A stretch of 64,000 nt of DNA from Mariannaea sp. PMI_226 (lineage: Eukaryota > Ascomycota > Sordariomycetes > Hypocreales > Nectriaceae), in NCBI GenBank assembly GCA_024336345.1, contig JANFOG010000002.1, positions 3,596,001 through 3,660,000 of the forward strand, given 5' to 3'. The notes under the pieces are model-generated. The model was not told the origin of the DNA, searched no databases, and worked only from the letters and a program-made list of their open reading frames with translations. Positions 20,778 through 33,049 of the stretch are shown piece by piece. The translations under genes and the position numbers were made by a program. The first letter of the stretch is position 1, and each line of letters starts with the position of its first letter.

Positions 20778-22225
20778 TGTGTCGGCTCGCCATCGGGCAT
20801 AGGATGGCTAGTGGGAGGGAAGCTTTTCTCTGGAGGAGGCGTCAGAAGCAGCAGAATCAATGCCAAAGTTATGGCTACGGCAGTTTGGGCGATAGTAAGA
20901 ACTCGATATTGAAGCCCGCACAATTCCAGCCTGGCCTTTTGGGATTATTGACTGCCAGGCGGGTCCTTCCTTTTTTCAGGGGTTCCTGTGACATTGACTA
21001 CGTCAGGCTGGATCATAGGATACCAGCCACATACATAGCCACACACACAGACAAAGCCCCATACGCGCCACGAAATGTCAAGCCACATTTCATCTAGGCT
21101 CCTTGATCTGCTCCCCACCAATCAACAAAGAAAAGGCGCAAATCTTGTCCTGGGCCTCGACCTGCCCGGGAAGCTCCATTCCCGCCCTGTCAGTTCTACA
21201 TAGACTACATGATTATACTACAAAGCCACAGTTCGCGATGCCGCATAGGGGCTTGAGTTTAAATACATACAGCTGACAAAGCTGTTGCTTCATCGTAAAT
21301 TCGAACCGTCTACGCTTCTTTACCGTGGTCTTCTCAATAGAATGCCAGGTTCGGAGCCTAGCGGAACGCTCATTGATTCCCCGTCAGCTTTGCATGAATT
21401 AGACCCTGCAATGTCTGGTTAGTCCAATACGGCTCTGAGGTGCTCGGACGGCTCTGTCGATCATGTCAAATCCCGCATCGGTACTTGAAGGAAGGTCAGA
21501 GATGATGGCCTCAACTGCCAGATGCCGCGCGTGTCCATTCTCGGCAGTAAAGAAGCGACCACATTTTAGGTCAAGGTCGCTGCTGTGTGCTCCGCCAAGA
21601 CACGTTTCATCTCGTTTGAGGCATGGCTTCGGTGCTGATGTGGACGAATATCGTATCTCGATAAGCAAGGTGATTACAAAGTGTGTGTACTCCGTTTGCA
21701 AGCCACCGGTACATACATCCCAGCATATGTTGGCCCAACCCAGTTCCATTAGTGCATTGCTCGCTCAAGGCAGCGAGAAATAGGAATCTGAACGTGGCAT
21801 CGAGTCATTGGAGGGTGTTTTACCCAGTCAACCTATGAGGAGGCTGTTGCTTCTCACCGAGAGCGCCACTATCACCTTTGGGCGCCATGAGACCATCGGC
21901 AACTTGAGCGCGCCATGATAAATTGGTGGCATTTGACCTCTTCATGTAGGGTTTCTTCACCGTCTCCACGGCCATCTGCCGGGCCCCCTGGTGTGGCAGC
22001 CTTCAAAGGCCGCGAAAGATGCATCTTTAATTTGACCTGCTGTAAAATGCCAGCCCGATCCAACCAGGTATCGTGTCTTTACTTCACAAATACTCCTGCT
22101 ACTGCAGCTGCTGGTATTACTCTTATCACCACTTCCTTTTTATTTATTTTCACTCGTGGTTTCACACATGTTTCCATTCCGTTATCAGTCGTTCGGGCGT
22201 GCCATCCAAGCCCGGCATCTTCACT
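20778..22225. other. Divergent intergenic region, EXS gene / orphan A
   Basis: 1.45 kb with no gene I can support. An open plus-strand frame from 22073 runs into orphan A, but its Tyr/Cys/His-rich translation is not protein-like, so I treat it as 5' leader. Confidence 0.45.
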
Positions 22226-23155
22226 ATGAATCAGGCCCCAGCGCCAAATTTTGTACCAGAGTTCATAATCGAGTCTCCCGGCCATGGTACCCAAGCACAG
22301 CGAGCTACCCGAAGGCGAGGGATGGAAACGCACCGTAAATGGATCAAAAACTGGCTCAGAAAACTGCCCCAGGGCAACGCAGACTGGAATAATGATTTCC
22401 CATCTACGGCTGAAGACATTGACCGGATTCGCAAAAGGCTGACACTGTCGCATCTTGAATCCCGAGGCCAGATGGACTGGGTAACTCTCCTCGACACGTA
22501 CGCTGCCTGTGCAAATCAGTTTGATGGGCGTGAGCTGCAGCTCTATAGTATGATCATGGTCGCTACATGTCATGTCGCCCATAACAACGGCCTTCCCAGG
22601 GATATGATGGTGGAGGCCATGGGGAAATGCATTACAGGAGGCACTGATACTCTCAGATCGAAGCGGTTTGCGTTGCCAAAATGTATCCAGATAGGTGATG
22701 AGCTTGCCAAAGTGTTGGGAGTGCGTGCGTATGAACTTCCCCTGCGAGGTATGGGAGCCGTTTGGGAGCCTTTCATAAGAATGGTATAACCGCTTGTGAT
22801 ACTGTTTGCTTACATATTTCCAAGTTAACTCATATTTTACCTTTGGCCAGCATTTCACTGGCGAATGCTTCCCACTCCTGCGGGAGGAGATCACTGCTGC
22901 GTTTCGCCCTTCCGCACATCTGCCTTCTGAGGTACTACGCATCCCTAACCTTGTTTTTGATCTCTGCGGTGGGAAACTGAGGTATGTAAAATCCAACTAT
23001 CTGTATCCAGGCCCAATTATATAACTTGTCTTATACTATTGAATAGTCTGGAGAAAATTGAAAAGAGTCTGGCAGCCAGTACACTGAAGACAAATGCCAG
23101 CGGAAAGTCTGCGAATACAGACATGGATCATGATATGATTTTCATCATGAAGTGA
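22226..23155 (+). CDS. Unrecognised protein, orphan A
   Basis: Three exons, 22226-22783, 22851-22981 and 23047-23155 (798 nt, 265 aa), starting MNQAPAPNFVPEF. The introns have GTATAA and GTATGT donors and clean CAG/TAG acceptors, which supports a real gene. Visible features: a basic N-terminal helix (HRKWIKNWLRKLP), DRIRKRLTLSHLESRG, and a mixed helical core containing YSMIMVATCHVAHNNG; no signal peptide or catalytic motif I can name. The stop TGA overlaps a possible GTGAGT donor at 23152, so the true gene may continue. Its coding end overlaps the end of orphan B on the other strand by 11 bp. Confidence 0.6.
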
Positions 23156-23738
23156 GTATTTGCCAAGGTCTCTCAGCTGGCTGAAGCTGAAGAGGGATAT
23201 AGAGGAACCTGATATGGCCACCTTTTGCGCGTAGACCTGTTTCCCGGACATGGAGAGCAGAACTAGGGTCCCAGGTTTCCTTGACAGACGTCTTCTTATC
23301 CGCAGAGACAAGTTCGACGTTGTACTTAGTATTTCCCAGGGCTATGACAATTGCGGTATATCCCTTGAGCAAGGAGGATGTGTTGTCCTTCTCGAGCCGA
23401 AAAGCTTGAGGCCGAATCTCAGGGTTTTGAAGGTCTTTCACAGCCAACCGCAGGTTTTTTGCCCAGGACTCGACTTCGGGTGCCTGGAATTGTTAACGGA
23501 GGTCAGGGGAAATGGAAAGCGAAAGGCTAAACAGAGGGCAGTGTCTGGGGTGGGAAGTGCATACTATGTTTTGTAGGAGAGCAACGCAGAGTTTTTCGCA
23601 GGATTCGGGCAGGCCATAGCTCAACAGCCCCTTGCGCTTCTCAACCGGGAACAGAGTCAAGACCTCAGTGGTAGCGTCTTGTTGTAATTCCTTGATATGA
23701 GGCTCTAAGGGTAGGAACCTGTAAAGAGGAGACGACAT
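23145..23738 (-). CDS. Unrecognised protein, orphan B
   Basis: Two exons on the minus strand, 23565-23738 and 23145-23483 (513 nt, 170 aa), starting MSSPLYRFLPLEPHIKEL; an extension to 23792 would start at TTG. The 81-nt intron has a GTATGC donor and TTCCAG acceptor. Sequence is mixed and protein-like: QQDATTEVLTLFPVEKRKGL, SWAKNLRLAVKDLQNPEIRP, then a possible beta region GYTAIVIALGNTKYNVELVS. No known domain, membrane segment or signal peptide. Tail-to-tail with orphan A with a short coding overlap, suggesting either antisense interplay or that one 3' end is modelled slightly wrong. Confidence 0.6.
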
Positions 23739-26700
23739 GATGCACGCCAAGCTTGCTCCATGAAGCGTTTTCGGCCAGGCTGGATCAGACAAAGCAAGTA
23801 TTTAAGCTTATCTTTTTGATAGAAATTGACAAATGTCGGTCTATGTACGGTGTGCCGTTCTCATCACACTGCGGCAGGACCAATTTCGACGCCTAAGCAG
23901 TCCTGCATGTAGCTCCCCTCCACCGCCTGCGCCTATGCTCACCGGCCTGCGGGGCTGACGTGGTAACTGAATGAGAGAAGAGAGAACAGAAATTGATGCA
24001 ATTCTACTGGTCTGTTCTGGGTGATGGGCAGACCTTAGCTGGAGAATCGGAGGGTTGTGGCATAACTAGCATCCGAACACTCAATGACGCATATGACATT
24101 CACAGAATAATCGGTTTGGAAGGCGTGGGCTAAGTCTCGAACTCCTTGTCAGTGTCGATAACCAACGTCGATTACTCTGATCCCCTCTGCTTCCCTCACT
24201 TTGCAATAATACGCAACCTCATAAATGATAACTTTTCTCTGTCAAGGGGCTCGTTCTTAAAACTCTAGACTAGTTGTAGGGAAACGCCCTGATGACTACC
24301 TCCACCGCGCGGCTTGATGATACGTGTACCAGATATTGATAGGGACAAACCATTCGGCCTCTGGAATCTGCTATTGCAATGACCTACACATATAAAAAAA
24401 TAATGAAGGATGGAACGTCTATGCACTGACGTCAGGATCGTAGATTGTAGATGCATGTGATAGCACCGAATAATTAGTGTAGGATATGTCACATCTACTG
24501 ATAGAGCTACTCAGCCAACCCTTCTGCGTAGAAGAAAAAGAATCCCCAGTCTTTTGATTACATGTTTGAGCATGCCCATTCTATGGTTTACGCAAGTTAG
24601 GACTATAAGACGTTTAGTGATATCCCTCCATATAAGGAACTGCGCTCTATTTTAGTCAAGGTGATCTTATAAAGTAGAAAGAAATGTAGCTTTCTCTACC
24701 AACATCAACGAACTACAAATTGCCTCCACCGGCGAAGCTGCTTCAGACTTTCTCGTTGTACAGGTATGAGTTGTCCAATAAGTGGCTACTGAACTGTGAC
24801 ATAAGGGGGAGAGTCTCATCAATGGTGTTGATAGACCGGCGAAGGGAAGGGGTGGGTGGCCAGCGAAAGCCTACAAGACGCTCTATTTGATATCAAAGCA
24901 CCAGTTTCAGTATCATGGTTTTTGGTTTCATTTATGAGTAGGCAGGTCCTTTCGACCTTCATTTATTATTTCCAACAAGTTAGCTGTGAATCTGGCCCAA
25001 CCTTGGAGAGACACCTGTTCTTGAAACACCATACTACGGAGCACCGTGTGGCCAACCAGTGCACTTGGCATTTCTTTGCGATGAGCTCAGTCTAGACCAT
25101 GCATCAGTATCTCCGAAATCGGTCTCATTGTTAGAAAGAAATTGTGTTATGGTACACGAAAGAGTCATGGCAGAATACTTTAAAACTGGTTCGGTCCATA
25201 AGCATGCCTACATGTTACTATGAGATGTGCACTTATTGTCGAGTGCGAGAAGAAAATCGGAAGTTTGAGGAGATAGATGCAGAGTGAATGGAAGTCTACC
25301 CAAGTGTTTACAGAAATTAGACTACATACCCAGAGCAAAATGAGCAGGGAGGGATTGGTATACTTCTAACATAATTTATGTAACTAAAGTAGACTAATAA
25401 GTCCAATGTAATTAGGATGTGCTCTGTATTGGTAGATCAGTGGGATCAGGTTCGTTTGTTTCTCGATACCCGTTCGCCGTTTGAAGTCCCACGTATAGTA
25501 CTATCTTTATAATAAGCGGCGTTGAACATACTGTGGTAATCATTTAGCTCCTTTCAATACAAAGATACACAGGGTCCATGGTACGCACGGCCCAATCACC
25601 CTGTTGAGAAGATAGATACTTTTTGCAGTTTGAATATTTTGAATGCGATCCCATTGTGCACTCATTCTGTTGTGCACTTATGGGCTCTTTTGTTGTTACC
25701 CAAGACCTAGCGCGCAACTTGATTAGCTTCAAGTCGATTACATCCTGTTACTTAAGTAGGGTGTCAATTGGTACAGTACTGTACTCCGTAGGGCGCCTGT
25801 ACTTGGTGGTGCCCGAGCATTATCAGGGGGGGGAGGGGGTCTAATTATAGAAATCTCCGGGCGGAGGAGCTAGCGATGACTCCGCTCTTGAGCAAGACGA
25901 GAATGATGGAGTTGCTTTCACATTGCAGTTCACATGGACAGGGACATGAGATTGATTGAGTAGTCTGTACAGATTAGTCTGTACACAGAAGAGCCGCCCT
26001 CGTGGCCAAGTCAGGGCGACTGCAAGACGTTCAATGACTCTGTGGAGGAAAAGCATCTCACGAAAGTGGGAGGAGACGTTTGAACAAGAGGGCAGAGGAA
26101 GAAGAGGCTGAAGGGGGAAGAGCATAAGGGAGAAACACCATGAGACACAAAAAGCACAAGCAAGAGAAGCAAAAGAAACCACGGATCATTAGAGTGTGGT
26201 ATTGAAATGGTGGCATTTTTCCGGGTCGGTTTGCGAACGCCGCGGTCTGGTCTGTGGGTGAATTACGGAGAGGCCCAATCGCCGAACAATGAAAACCAAG
26301 ACGATGGAGGTAACAGAATATGCAACCAAGGCAAGGGGGGAGACTCGTGTGGCGGTGCGATTTTCTACCACAGCACCGAATTATGTGCCCATAGCGGCTC
26401 ACACGCGGACTTGTATCAACTCATTATCAAGCCTTTTAGTTCGCTAATTCTTTGTTCGTGGGTTGTTGTGCATGGTGGATGGTGGTTGGTGGTGTGCACT
26501 CCGTGTTTCGTTGGCTGTCTCGGGAAGGTGATGAGCTCAAAGTGTCGAGAGATGCAGGTGGTTTTGCAGTTTCATTCGCGCGTGTATATCCGAGGTGCTT
26601 TGCCTGAAGTCTTTGGTGCTGCGAGTGCTGCAAGTTGCTGCAACCGCCATTTGTCCCCTTGACAAAGTGTAGATAATAATAAGACATTAATAGATGCCAT

Positions 26701-28228
26701 CCCCGAACGCCAAGGCAAAAAAGAAAATTGTAAAGTTTGATTCATTTCTGTCCTCCCCTCCTTCTCCTTCTTCCTTCTCTTCCTCTTCTTCTTCGTCTTC
26801 TTCTTCCTCTTCCTCTTCCTCTTCCTCTTCCTCTTCCTCTTCTTTCTCTTTCTCTTTCTCTTTCATTCATCATCAAACATCAGCGTTGGTTCCCCCCCCT
26901 TCTCTGTCACATTTTTTTTTTCTTTTTGGGAGACGAGAATTGTGATTTTATAGGTACAGTGCCGCCCTTATTCCTCCTCCCGTAGCCCGTCGTCGTGGGC
27001 CGTTTTCATTTTATTTCATTCTGTCTCGACTGTAGGGCCCAAGATGTTAGTTACATGTTCGCCTCCCCCCTCACTTCTCTTGCCCTCCATTGTGGCCACA
27101 GCACCTCGACAACACGTTCCCATTTGCCCAGATGCATCTCTTGGTGCTCAATATCCCGCCCCTTCTCGATCCACATCTTCTTCATATTGCATCACGACGC
27201 CTCCACCCCAAGTGGGTTTGCTCAGCTTGTCTACTGTGGTAGTTGGCAAATAAACACGACGGAGCAAATCAAGTCCTCATCAAAAACCCACTAACACCCC
27301 CTGTCAGCTGGCCTAGGCTCCAAAGCATCACTCCAGCTGGGACCAAAAAAAGATCAAGAACTGCCAATAGAGCATCAAGGCTTTACTGGATTTCTTGTTT
27401 GTGCGAGATCTTACTGGCAATACAAAATACGAGGAGACTCTTGAATTTTCGGGTTCAACTTCGGGCTTCAACTCTGATCTACCCCCAATTCTGTAGGTTG
27501 CGCCACGTTTATTCGTGCATTCGTATCTCAGATTGTTATTTATTATACCCCGAAACACCCCCGGTCTCTTCTGGCAGTCCGGTAACGTAACTCCCTTTCC
27601 TGCGGCCTGAAATCGATCAGGAACATCTTCAGCCGCACACCCACCTCCTCTCTCATTCTTCTCCTTCTCGTCCTCCTTCTTCTCCTTTCTTCTCCTTTCT
27701 TCTCCAAGATCTGTTTCGTTGCCTTGTTTTGCTTTACGTCCCAAGCTTAGAGGCCAACCCCACAGCTACCGCATCAATCCCGCCGCCGGCTCCCTCATTT
27801 CACACTTTACGCAAACACCAAGCGGGTGCTACCTTTGTTCGTCTCTTTCTATTTTCCAACGCCTTCATTCCTTCTCGTCTAGCTCGGTTTTTTTTTTCTG
27901 GGGCGTCGTGCTCATCATTTCTTGTCTAATCCTTATTCAGCTTCTCAGCTTCTGAGCGATCGCTTCCATCCCCAGGGTACTGCTTTATTAGCCCCATCCA
28001 GTCTGCTTCAGCCACACAGCCGTGGACGCCTCGTTACGCCGACACGCCAACCAGACAACTCGTCGCCCGGACTCTGCGTGTCTCACGACCCTCGCTCATC
28101 TCCGTTTGCACCTGCATCTACGTTTCGTCTACCTCTGGGTTTGGCTTGTTTTCTTCGACTTTTTCTACTGCCAAAAATCTTCTTTCTGACATGCTCTGCG
28201 TTTGCCCAACGACGAGCGCCTGAGCGCC
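23739..28228. other. 4.5-kb gene-poor region
   Basis: No supported gene on either strand. 24.0-25.8 kb is AT-rich with many stops in all frames. From 26.7 kb on it becomes pyrimidine-rich on the plus strand, with a long (TTCCTC)-type tract, consistent with the promoter and 5' UTR of the F-box gene. A 151-codon plus frame at 26207 looks random in composition. Confidence 0.45.
26745..26870. repeat. Pyrimidine microsatellite, (TTCCTC)n type
   Basis: About 125 bp of almost pure C/T on the plus strand, built from CTTCCT, TTCCTC and TTTCTC units. It translates as poly-Ser or poly-Leu in open frames, which are artefacts. Lies about 1.4 kb upstream of the F-box gene. Confidence 0.85.
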
Positions 28229-31200
28229 ATGGACGCAACGACGGGTGACGCCCGTCGCTCAAGCATCAACAAGACGCCCATTACCCCTCCTCCTTTCGAC
28301 CGTCTTCCCGACGAAATAATCGAGCAGTGAGTAACGACTACGCTTCATCTTCTCTCGACCCTTAATTCCGTACAACGGTAATAAGAAAGCTATTGCCATG
28401 CTGTTTCCCATGCTTCGACTCCATCCCACACCTCTTCCCTTATCTCGTGCTCGTGTCACTCGACCCTTCTCACTTTTTGTCCTCCCTGTTCTTTGATACT
28501 AACCAGGTTTGTTTTGCCCAAAGGATCCTCCAACTCACCGACCCAAGCGGATTCGCATCCCTTATTCTTCTCAATCGAAAATGGCGATCTGTTTCTCAGC
28601 GCCCTCATCTCTACATTCATCACTTGTCACTGTGTCCTTCGTACTCCGCGAGCCATGCCGCTCTTCCTGCTGCCGACGATGATAACCTCCCCCGTCTGCG
28701 ACGGTTATTTGCGCGTGAGGTCAAACGCAACCTCTTCGAAGCCTATTTGCGACCTAACGAGACGGCTATCAAGCTCATTTCGAACTCCATCAGCTCGTCA
28801 TCATGCCCTGGTGGCGAAGGGATGCAATTCAGCGCCTCTCTCAAAGGCCAGCGCCTCCTGGCATACAATTCGGGTAGAATATATGTGATTGATACTACGG
28901 GACCCAATATTGAGGTTAAGAGGGAATTGAAGATTCTTCGTCGCCCTGCTGCAGCTTGTATAAATGATGCAGGTTCAGTCTTGGTCGTTTTATCTTCTGA
29001 GATGCAGGTGGATGTATACGATTTAAAACAATCGCCGCCGCGACGAACCCGGTCTATGATTCTCGAAAATACCCCTCGGACCATTGCTCTTTCTCCTTGC
29101 AGCACTGTTCTCGCCGCCGCTTATGAGGGCGGAATCGAAGTCACATCTCTGAGGTCGGATGCTTTGCCAACCGATCGGCGCGCCGTCAAGTGTGATCGAG
29201 TCGACGCTCTCGTATTTTCGTTCGACGGTACTCAGATTCTCGGCACCACAACGCACTCCTCTCTCTCCAACACTGTGATTCTCACCGCACCATACTATGA
29301 CCCTGGTAGTCACATCTCAGACGACAATCTCAGCGCCCTCTGGACAACATCGATCCTTTTTCCCAACTCAAGTCGTGACTGTAGTCATGCAGTTTTGCTT
29401 CAGGATGGAGGTCAAGAAGAGGCAGGGTGGGTGTTTACGTATGACCGAAGTTTCGAGACTTTTCGCGCGGTTCGCATCGACGACCTTCGGAACGGCACAA
29501 CATATTTCACTGGACCAATCCCGAGTGCAAGTACGCAAGCCAAACTTCTACCCTGCACTTTGCCTGCTGCAACATACCATGGTGAATTAGTCTCGGCTGG
29601 ATTTCAAGGCAAAGACATTTGGATCTATGGCATTCCTGAAGATTTGGACGCCGTTCCGGACAGTGCCTCATCCACCGATGGCGGCTCCAACTCGTCGAAC
29701 CTAGGTCGGCAAAACAGTGCACAAAGTGCGAGCTCACGCAGACTGTCCTCTAGAATGCAGGATGGTGATGGCAGCGTGGTGCCTCAATGGCACCGATTGT
29801 GCGACAAGCTCCGGAATACCTTTATTTCAGGCTACAAGATCTCGGAGCTGACCGAAGTCAGTAATGTCAAATGGGTTTCTATGTTTGGAAAGTCATCCTC
29901 TCAGGAGCGGCTGATCGTCACAGCTCGAGGAGTTAGTCCCCCAAAATTGGTCACTGAAGAGGAGGATATCGACTTTGTTGATGGCGGCAGGGTCACCATT
30001 ATCGATTTTGATTACGGGATAGAGAATGGCACGAAAACCGAGATCCTGATTGACGTCGGTACCGACAACCCTGAGGTTCTGGAGGAAGAACAACGAGACC
30101 TGGCAACAGATGTTGCCATTGTTCGACGAAGAACCGTCGCTCAGAAGCGAGGGGGCCGTGGGGGAGGCCTGATTCGAACTACAACTGCGGCCGTATCGCG
30201 CCGTCCCCAAGCACCACCGCTACCGCCAAGAAATGATGGAGATGACGACCCCTTGGTTCCCCGCAGACTCGGCCAGAACCCTGTTATCCGCGAGCCACCC
30301 CCCGAACCTGCACATGAGGATGACACCGATGAGCCAAGTCTCGAGGAGATGGAGGCTCTTGACGCCCCATATGCTCACGCGAGCCCCCGATCCGGCACTA
30401 CCCTGAGACGAGCAGCTACTGCTGCACTTCTAGACCGGTCTTTCCATCCCAGGACAGCAGATGGACGTCGCATCGAATATCGACGTGCTGATGGTCGCCG
30501 TGAGCATCCCCATGAGAGCGACGCTGACAACTGGGTGCCTCCCCCTCCCCCTTATCAAAAGGAAGATCCTGGAGACCTCCCTGCTTTCTTAAGGGCTCCA
30601 CCTGTAGCTCCCCTTCCTAATCCTCTCCCGTCTGTCCGTTCTCTGCTGGACCAAACGCCTACTTCTCCAGGAGGATATACTTCTCAGCGACCACAATTCC
30701 AGCGAACTGCAAGCGACTCTACTACTATGAGCAGACCACGTGTTGGCGACACCCCCAGACCAAATTCTAGTCCTTCCAATCATCAAGAGACTGATGACAT
30801 TTATGATGTCACCCCTCCAGATTCCCCACCACAGCCTGCCCATCGGACATCAGAGTCTGCACATCGCGACACTGAGAGACGACAAACATCCATTTCAACA
30901 GTTTCTTCGATGGGTGTTTCGACGGCCGTCCCTGCACCGAATACATTCGTTCCTCCTGCAGGAACGAATCCACCTAACAATCACCCTCACAATGTTGTCG
31001 CTCCTCTCCATGCACCCACTATGAACCCGCACGTTCCCTTTGCTACTAGGTCGACCCTTCACAGTGATCAAGAGACAATGGCACGGCCGAGGCGATTATC
31101 AAATTCTCAGACTTGGCCGTTTAGGCCTGGATCCGAAACCCAGCCGCCGGCAGACTTGACGGCAGGATATCCGTACTCGACTTCCGCGCCACAGGGCCAG

Positions 31201-31911
31201 GCTGATCCATTGTCTAATCTACCTCCTCCGCCAAGCTCCAGTCAGCTTGCCAGCCTGGATAAAAGAGCAACACAAGGCAGTCCTCGAAGATTGTCTGGCG
31301 GCTTCCAGATTGCGCGCAGGCCCGTGGGTAGCTATCACAGTGAGATGCCCCTCAGCCGCTCGTTTTCTGATCAAGTGTCCCCCGAGTCTTCGAGGCGGCC
31401 GCCAGCTCCCGAGTTTGATCAGCCGCTGATTATCAGCACTCCCAGAGGTGTCACTGGCGCTTTCGATTCGCCATCACGCCAGATATCTGGTCGCCGTAAT
31501 GAGCCTCCTTTGCTGGCGCCGGTTCCTCGTCATCCTCGTCCTACTCATGGATCCAGTGTTCGTCCAACCGTAGAACGCCTTGAGACTATCTATAGCAATG
31601 CTTCTTCCCAAGGTGGTTACCCACCACTACCACCACACACGCAAGGATTCTCCCAGGTGCCGGCGTGGTTGAACGCGCCGCCAGTACCAGTCACCCGGAC
31701 GTCCCCCAATGTCAATCGTCGGCCCAGTCGAGCTGAACGCAGTGCAGCCAAGAATATGAAGGACGCCAAGAAGCGCGGGTGGACTGGCAAGAACACGAAG
31801 AAGAAGAAGAAGAAGAACACGGATGCTGCCAGCAGCGCCGGTTGGACTGATATCTCGACTGTTTCTGCTCATCCGGAAAAGGAAAAGGACAAGAAATGCA
31901 TCGTTATGTAA
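28229..31911 (+). CDS. F-box protein with polybasic-CaaX C-terminus
   Basis: Two exons, 28229-28326 and 28524-31911 (3486 nt, 1161 aa), joined by a GTGAGT...AAAG intron. The join rebuilds an F-box at residues 23-70: FDRLPDEIIEQILQLTDPSG then LLNRKWRSVSQRPHLYIHHL. F-boxes bind Skp1 in SCF ubiquitin ligases. Residues 110-420 resemble degenerate WD40/beta-propeller strands (LLAYNSGRIYVIDTTG, LVVLSSEMQVDVYDL). The rest is long, disordered and Pro/Ser/Arg-rich. The very end has six lysines in a row, then DKKCIVM, a CaaX box with Met last, which predicts farnesylation and, with the polylysine stretch, plasma-membrane binding. A longer upstream frame from 28393 lies in the intron. Substrate unknown. 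Confidence 0.82.
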
Positions 31912-33049
31912 AGATATATATCCTTGCACTGTCCTGCGATACCCCAACATTTTTTTTTTGGCGAACATTCATCTGAACAACAGGGTATCAGCGACAAACC
32001 CATCATCTGATTTAGATAAACCCCATCCAGTCGCTACTTTACAGCTTTGTAATTACACGCATGCTTTCCTGGCTAATTTGTACACCGAAGAGCCGTTTTT
32101 GGTTCTATATTTCCTCCTTCTCTGTCGCCCTATTCACTCGCTTTATATTTTTTATATTAATGGGCATAGCGTGCATGATATCTCAATCTTGGCCTTCTTT
32201 CCCCTATTTTTTTGTATATTTCATTTTTCTTTTTTCATCTGGAGCGTCGGCGTATAAACGTCTCGGAGCGTTGTACTTGGCAACTTTTCTATCCCAAACA
32301 TGAGAAGCGGGATTGCTTGCTTTCCTCGAAAGATGCAGGACAAGAGGACATTTGTCATTTAAAGAAGGATTTACTTCATTTTGTAAATCTGCAAAGATGA
32401 TTGACTAATGAGACAAAATACACACACAAACACAAGCAGAATAGAATAAACAAGTATTATGCTTGCCTCATGTTTCCCCCTCGTATATGTGCTATTGTAG
32501 TGGGCTCAACTTCTAAATCTTTCCAAAAAAAAAAGAAATTTTTTCAAATTGCAATTGCAATATTTGCATATCATTGGTAAATCTATCTATAGTTCATGCA
32601 GATCAAGATCTCTCGTAAACATGATATATATGTATCTGACAAAGTAGATGGCGGGTTAAAAAAGCAGAAACTCTGTTGTTGGCTCTATTTGGGAGCGATT
32701 CAAAAGCAGAAAAAAAAAAAAGAACAAAAGACCCTGGGTATAAACAACTCCCTTCGTGCATCCCTGATGCCGTGTTCATCCCATATATGAGGGATAGACT
32801 TGAAGGAGAAGGAGGGTGGAGGGACGGCCAGATGCTTTTATGTACATAAACGATGATATCAGCGGTGCGCAGCACTGCATGGTCCAAGGAGGGTTGAGTA
32901 AAGGGGAGTGATTAATGAGAACATGTACAGTTGGGTCGGTGAGAGTTGTGAATGACTGTGGGGTAATGCTTTTATATCTTGGTAGCGGGCGAGTCTTCGT
33001 GGGGGAATTATCCGCATCCCCATCTTTGCTCAGCGCCATGCTACGTTAT
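31912..33049. other. Convergent 3' intergenic region
   Basis: AT-rich spacer of 1.1 kb between the F-box gene and the Cys-rich membrane protein gene, with poly-T and poly-A runs. No coding frame supported. Confidence 0.55.

Noticed and set aside
22079..22996. Long minus-strand open frame (305 codons) opposite orphan A
   Set aside because: It begins at TTG, crosses orphan A's intron, and its translation shows no protein-like composition; the plus-strand model has splice signals and a proper ATG.
26694..26985. Poly-Ser and poly-Leu open frames
   Set aside because: Artefacts of the C/T microsatellite.
28393..28523. Alternative N-terminus of the F-box protein
   Set aside because: Lies in the intron; only splicing 28326 to 28524 rebuilds the F-box.
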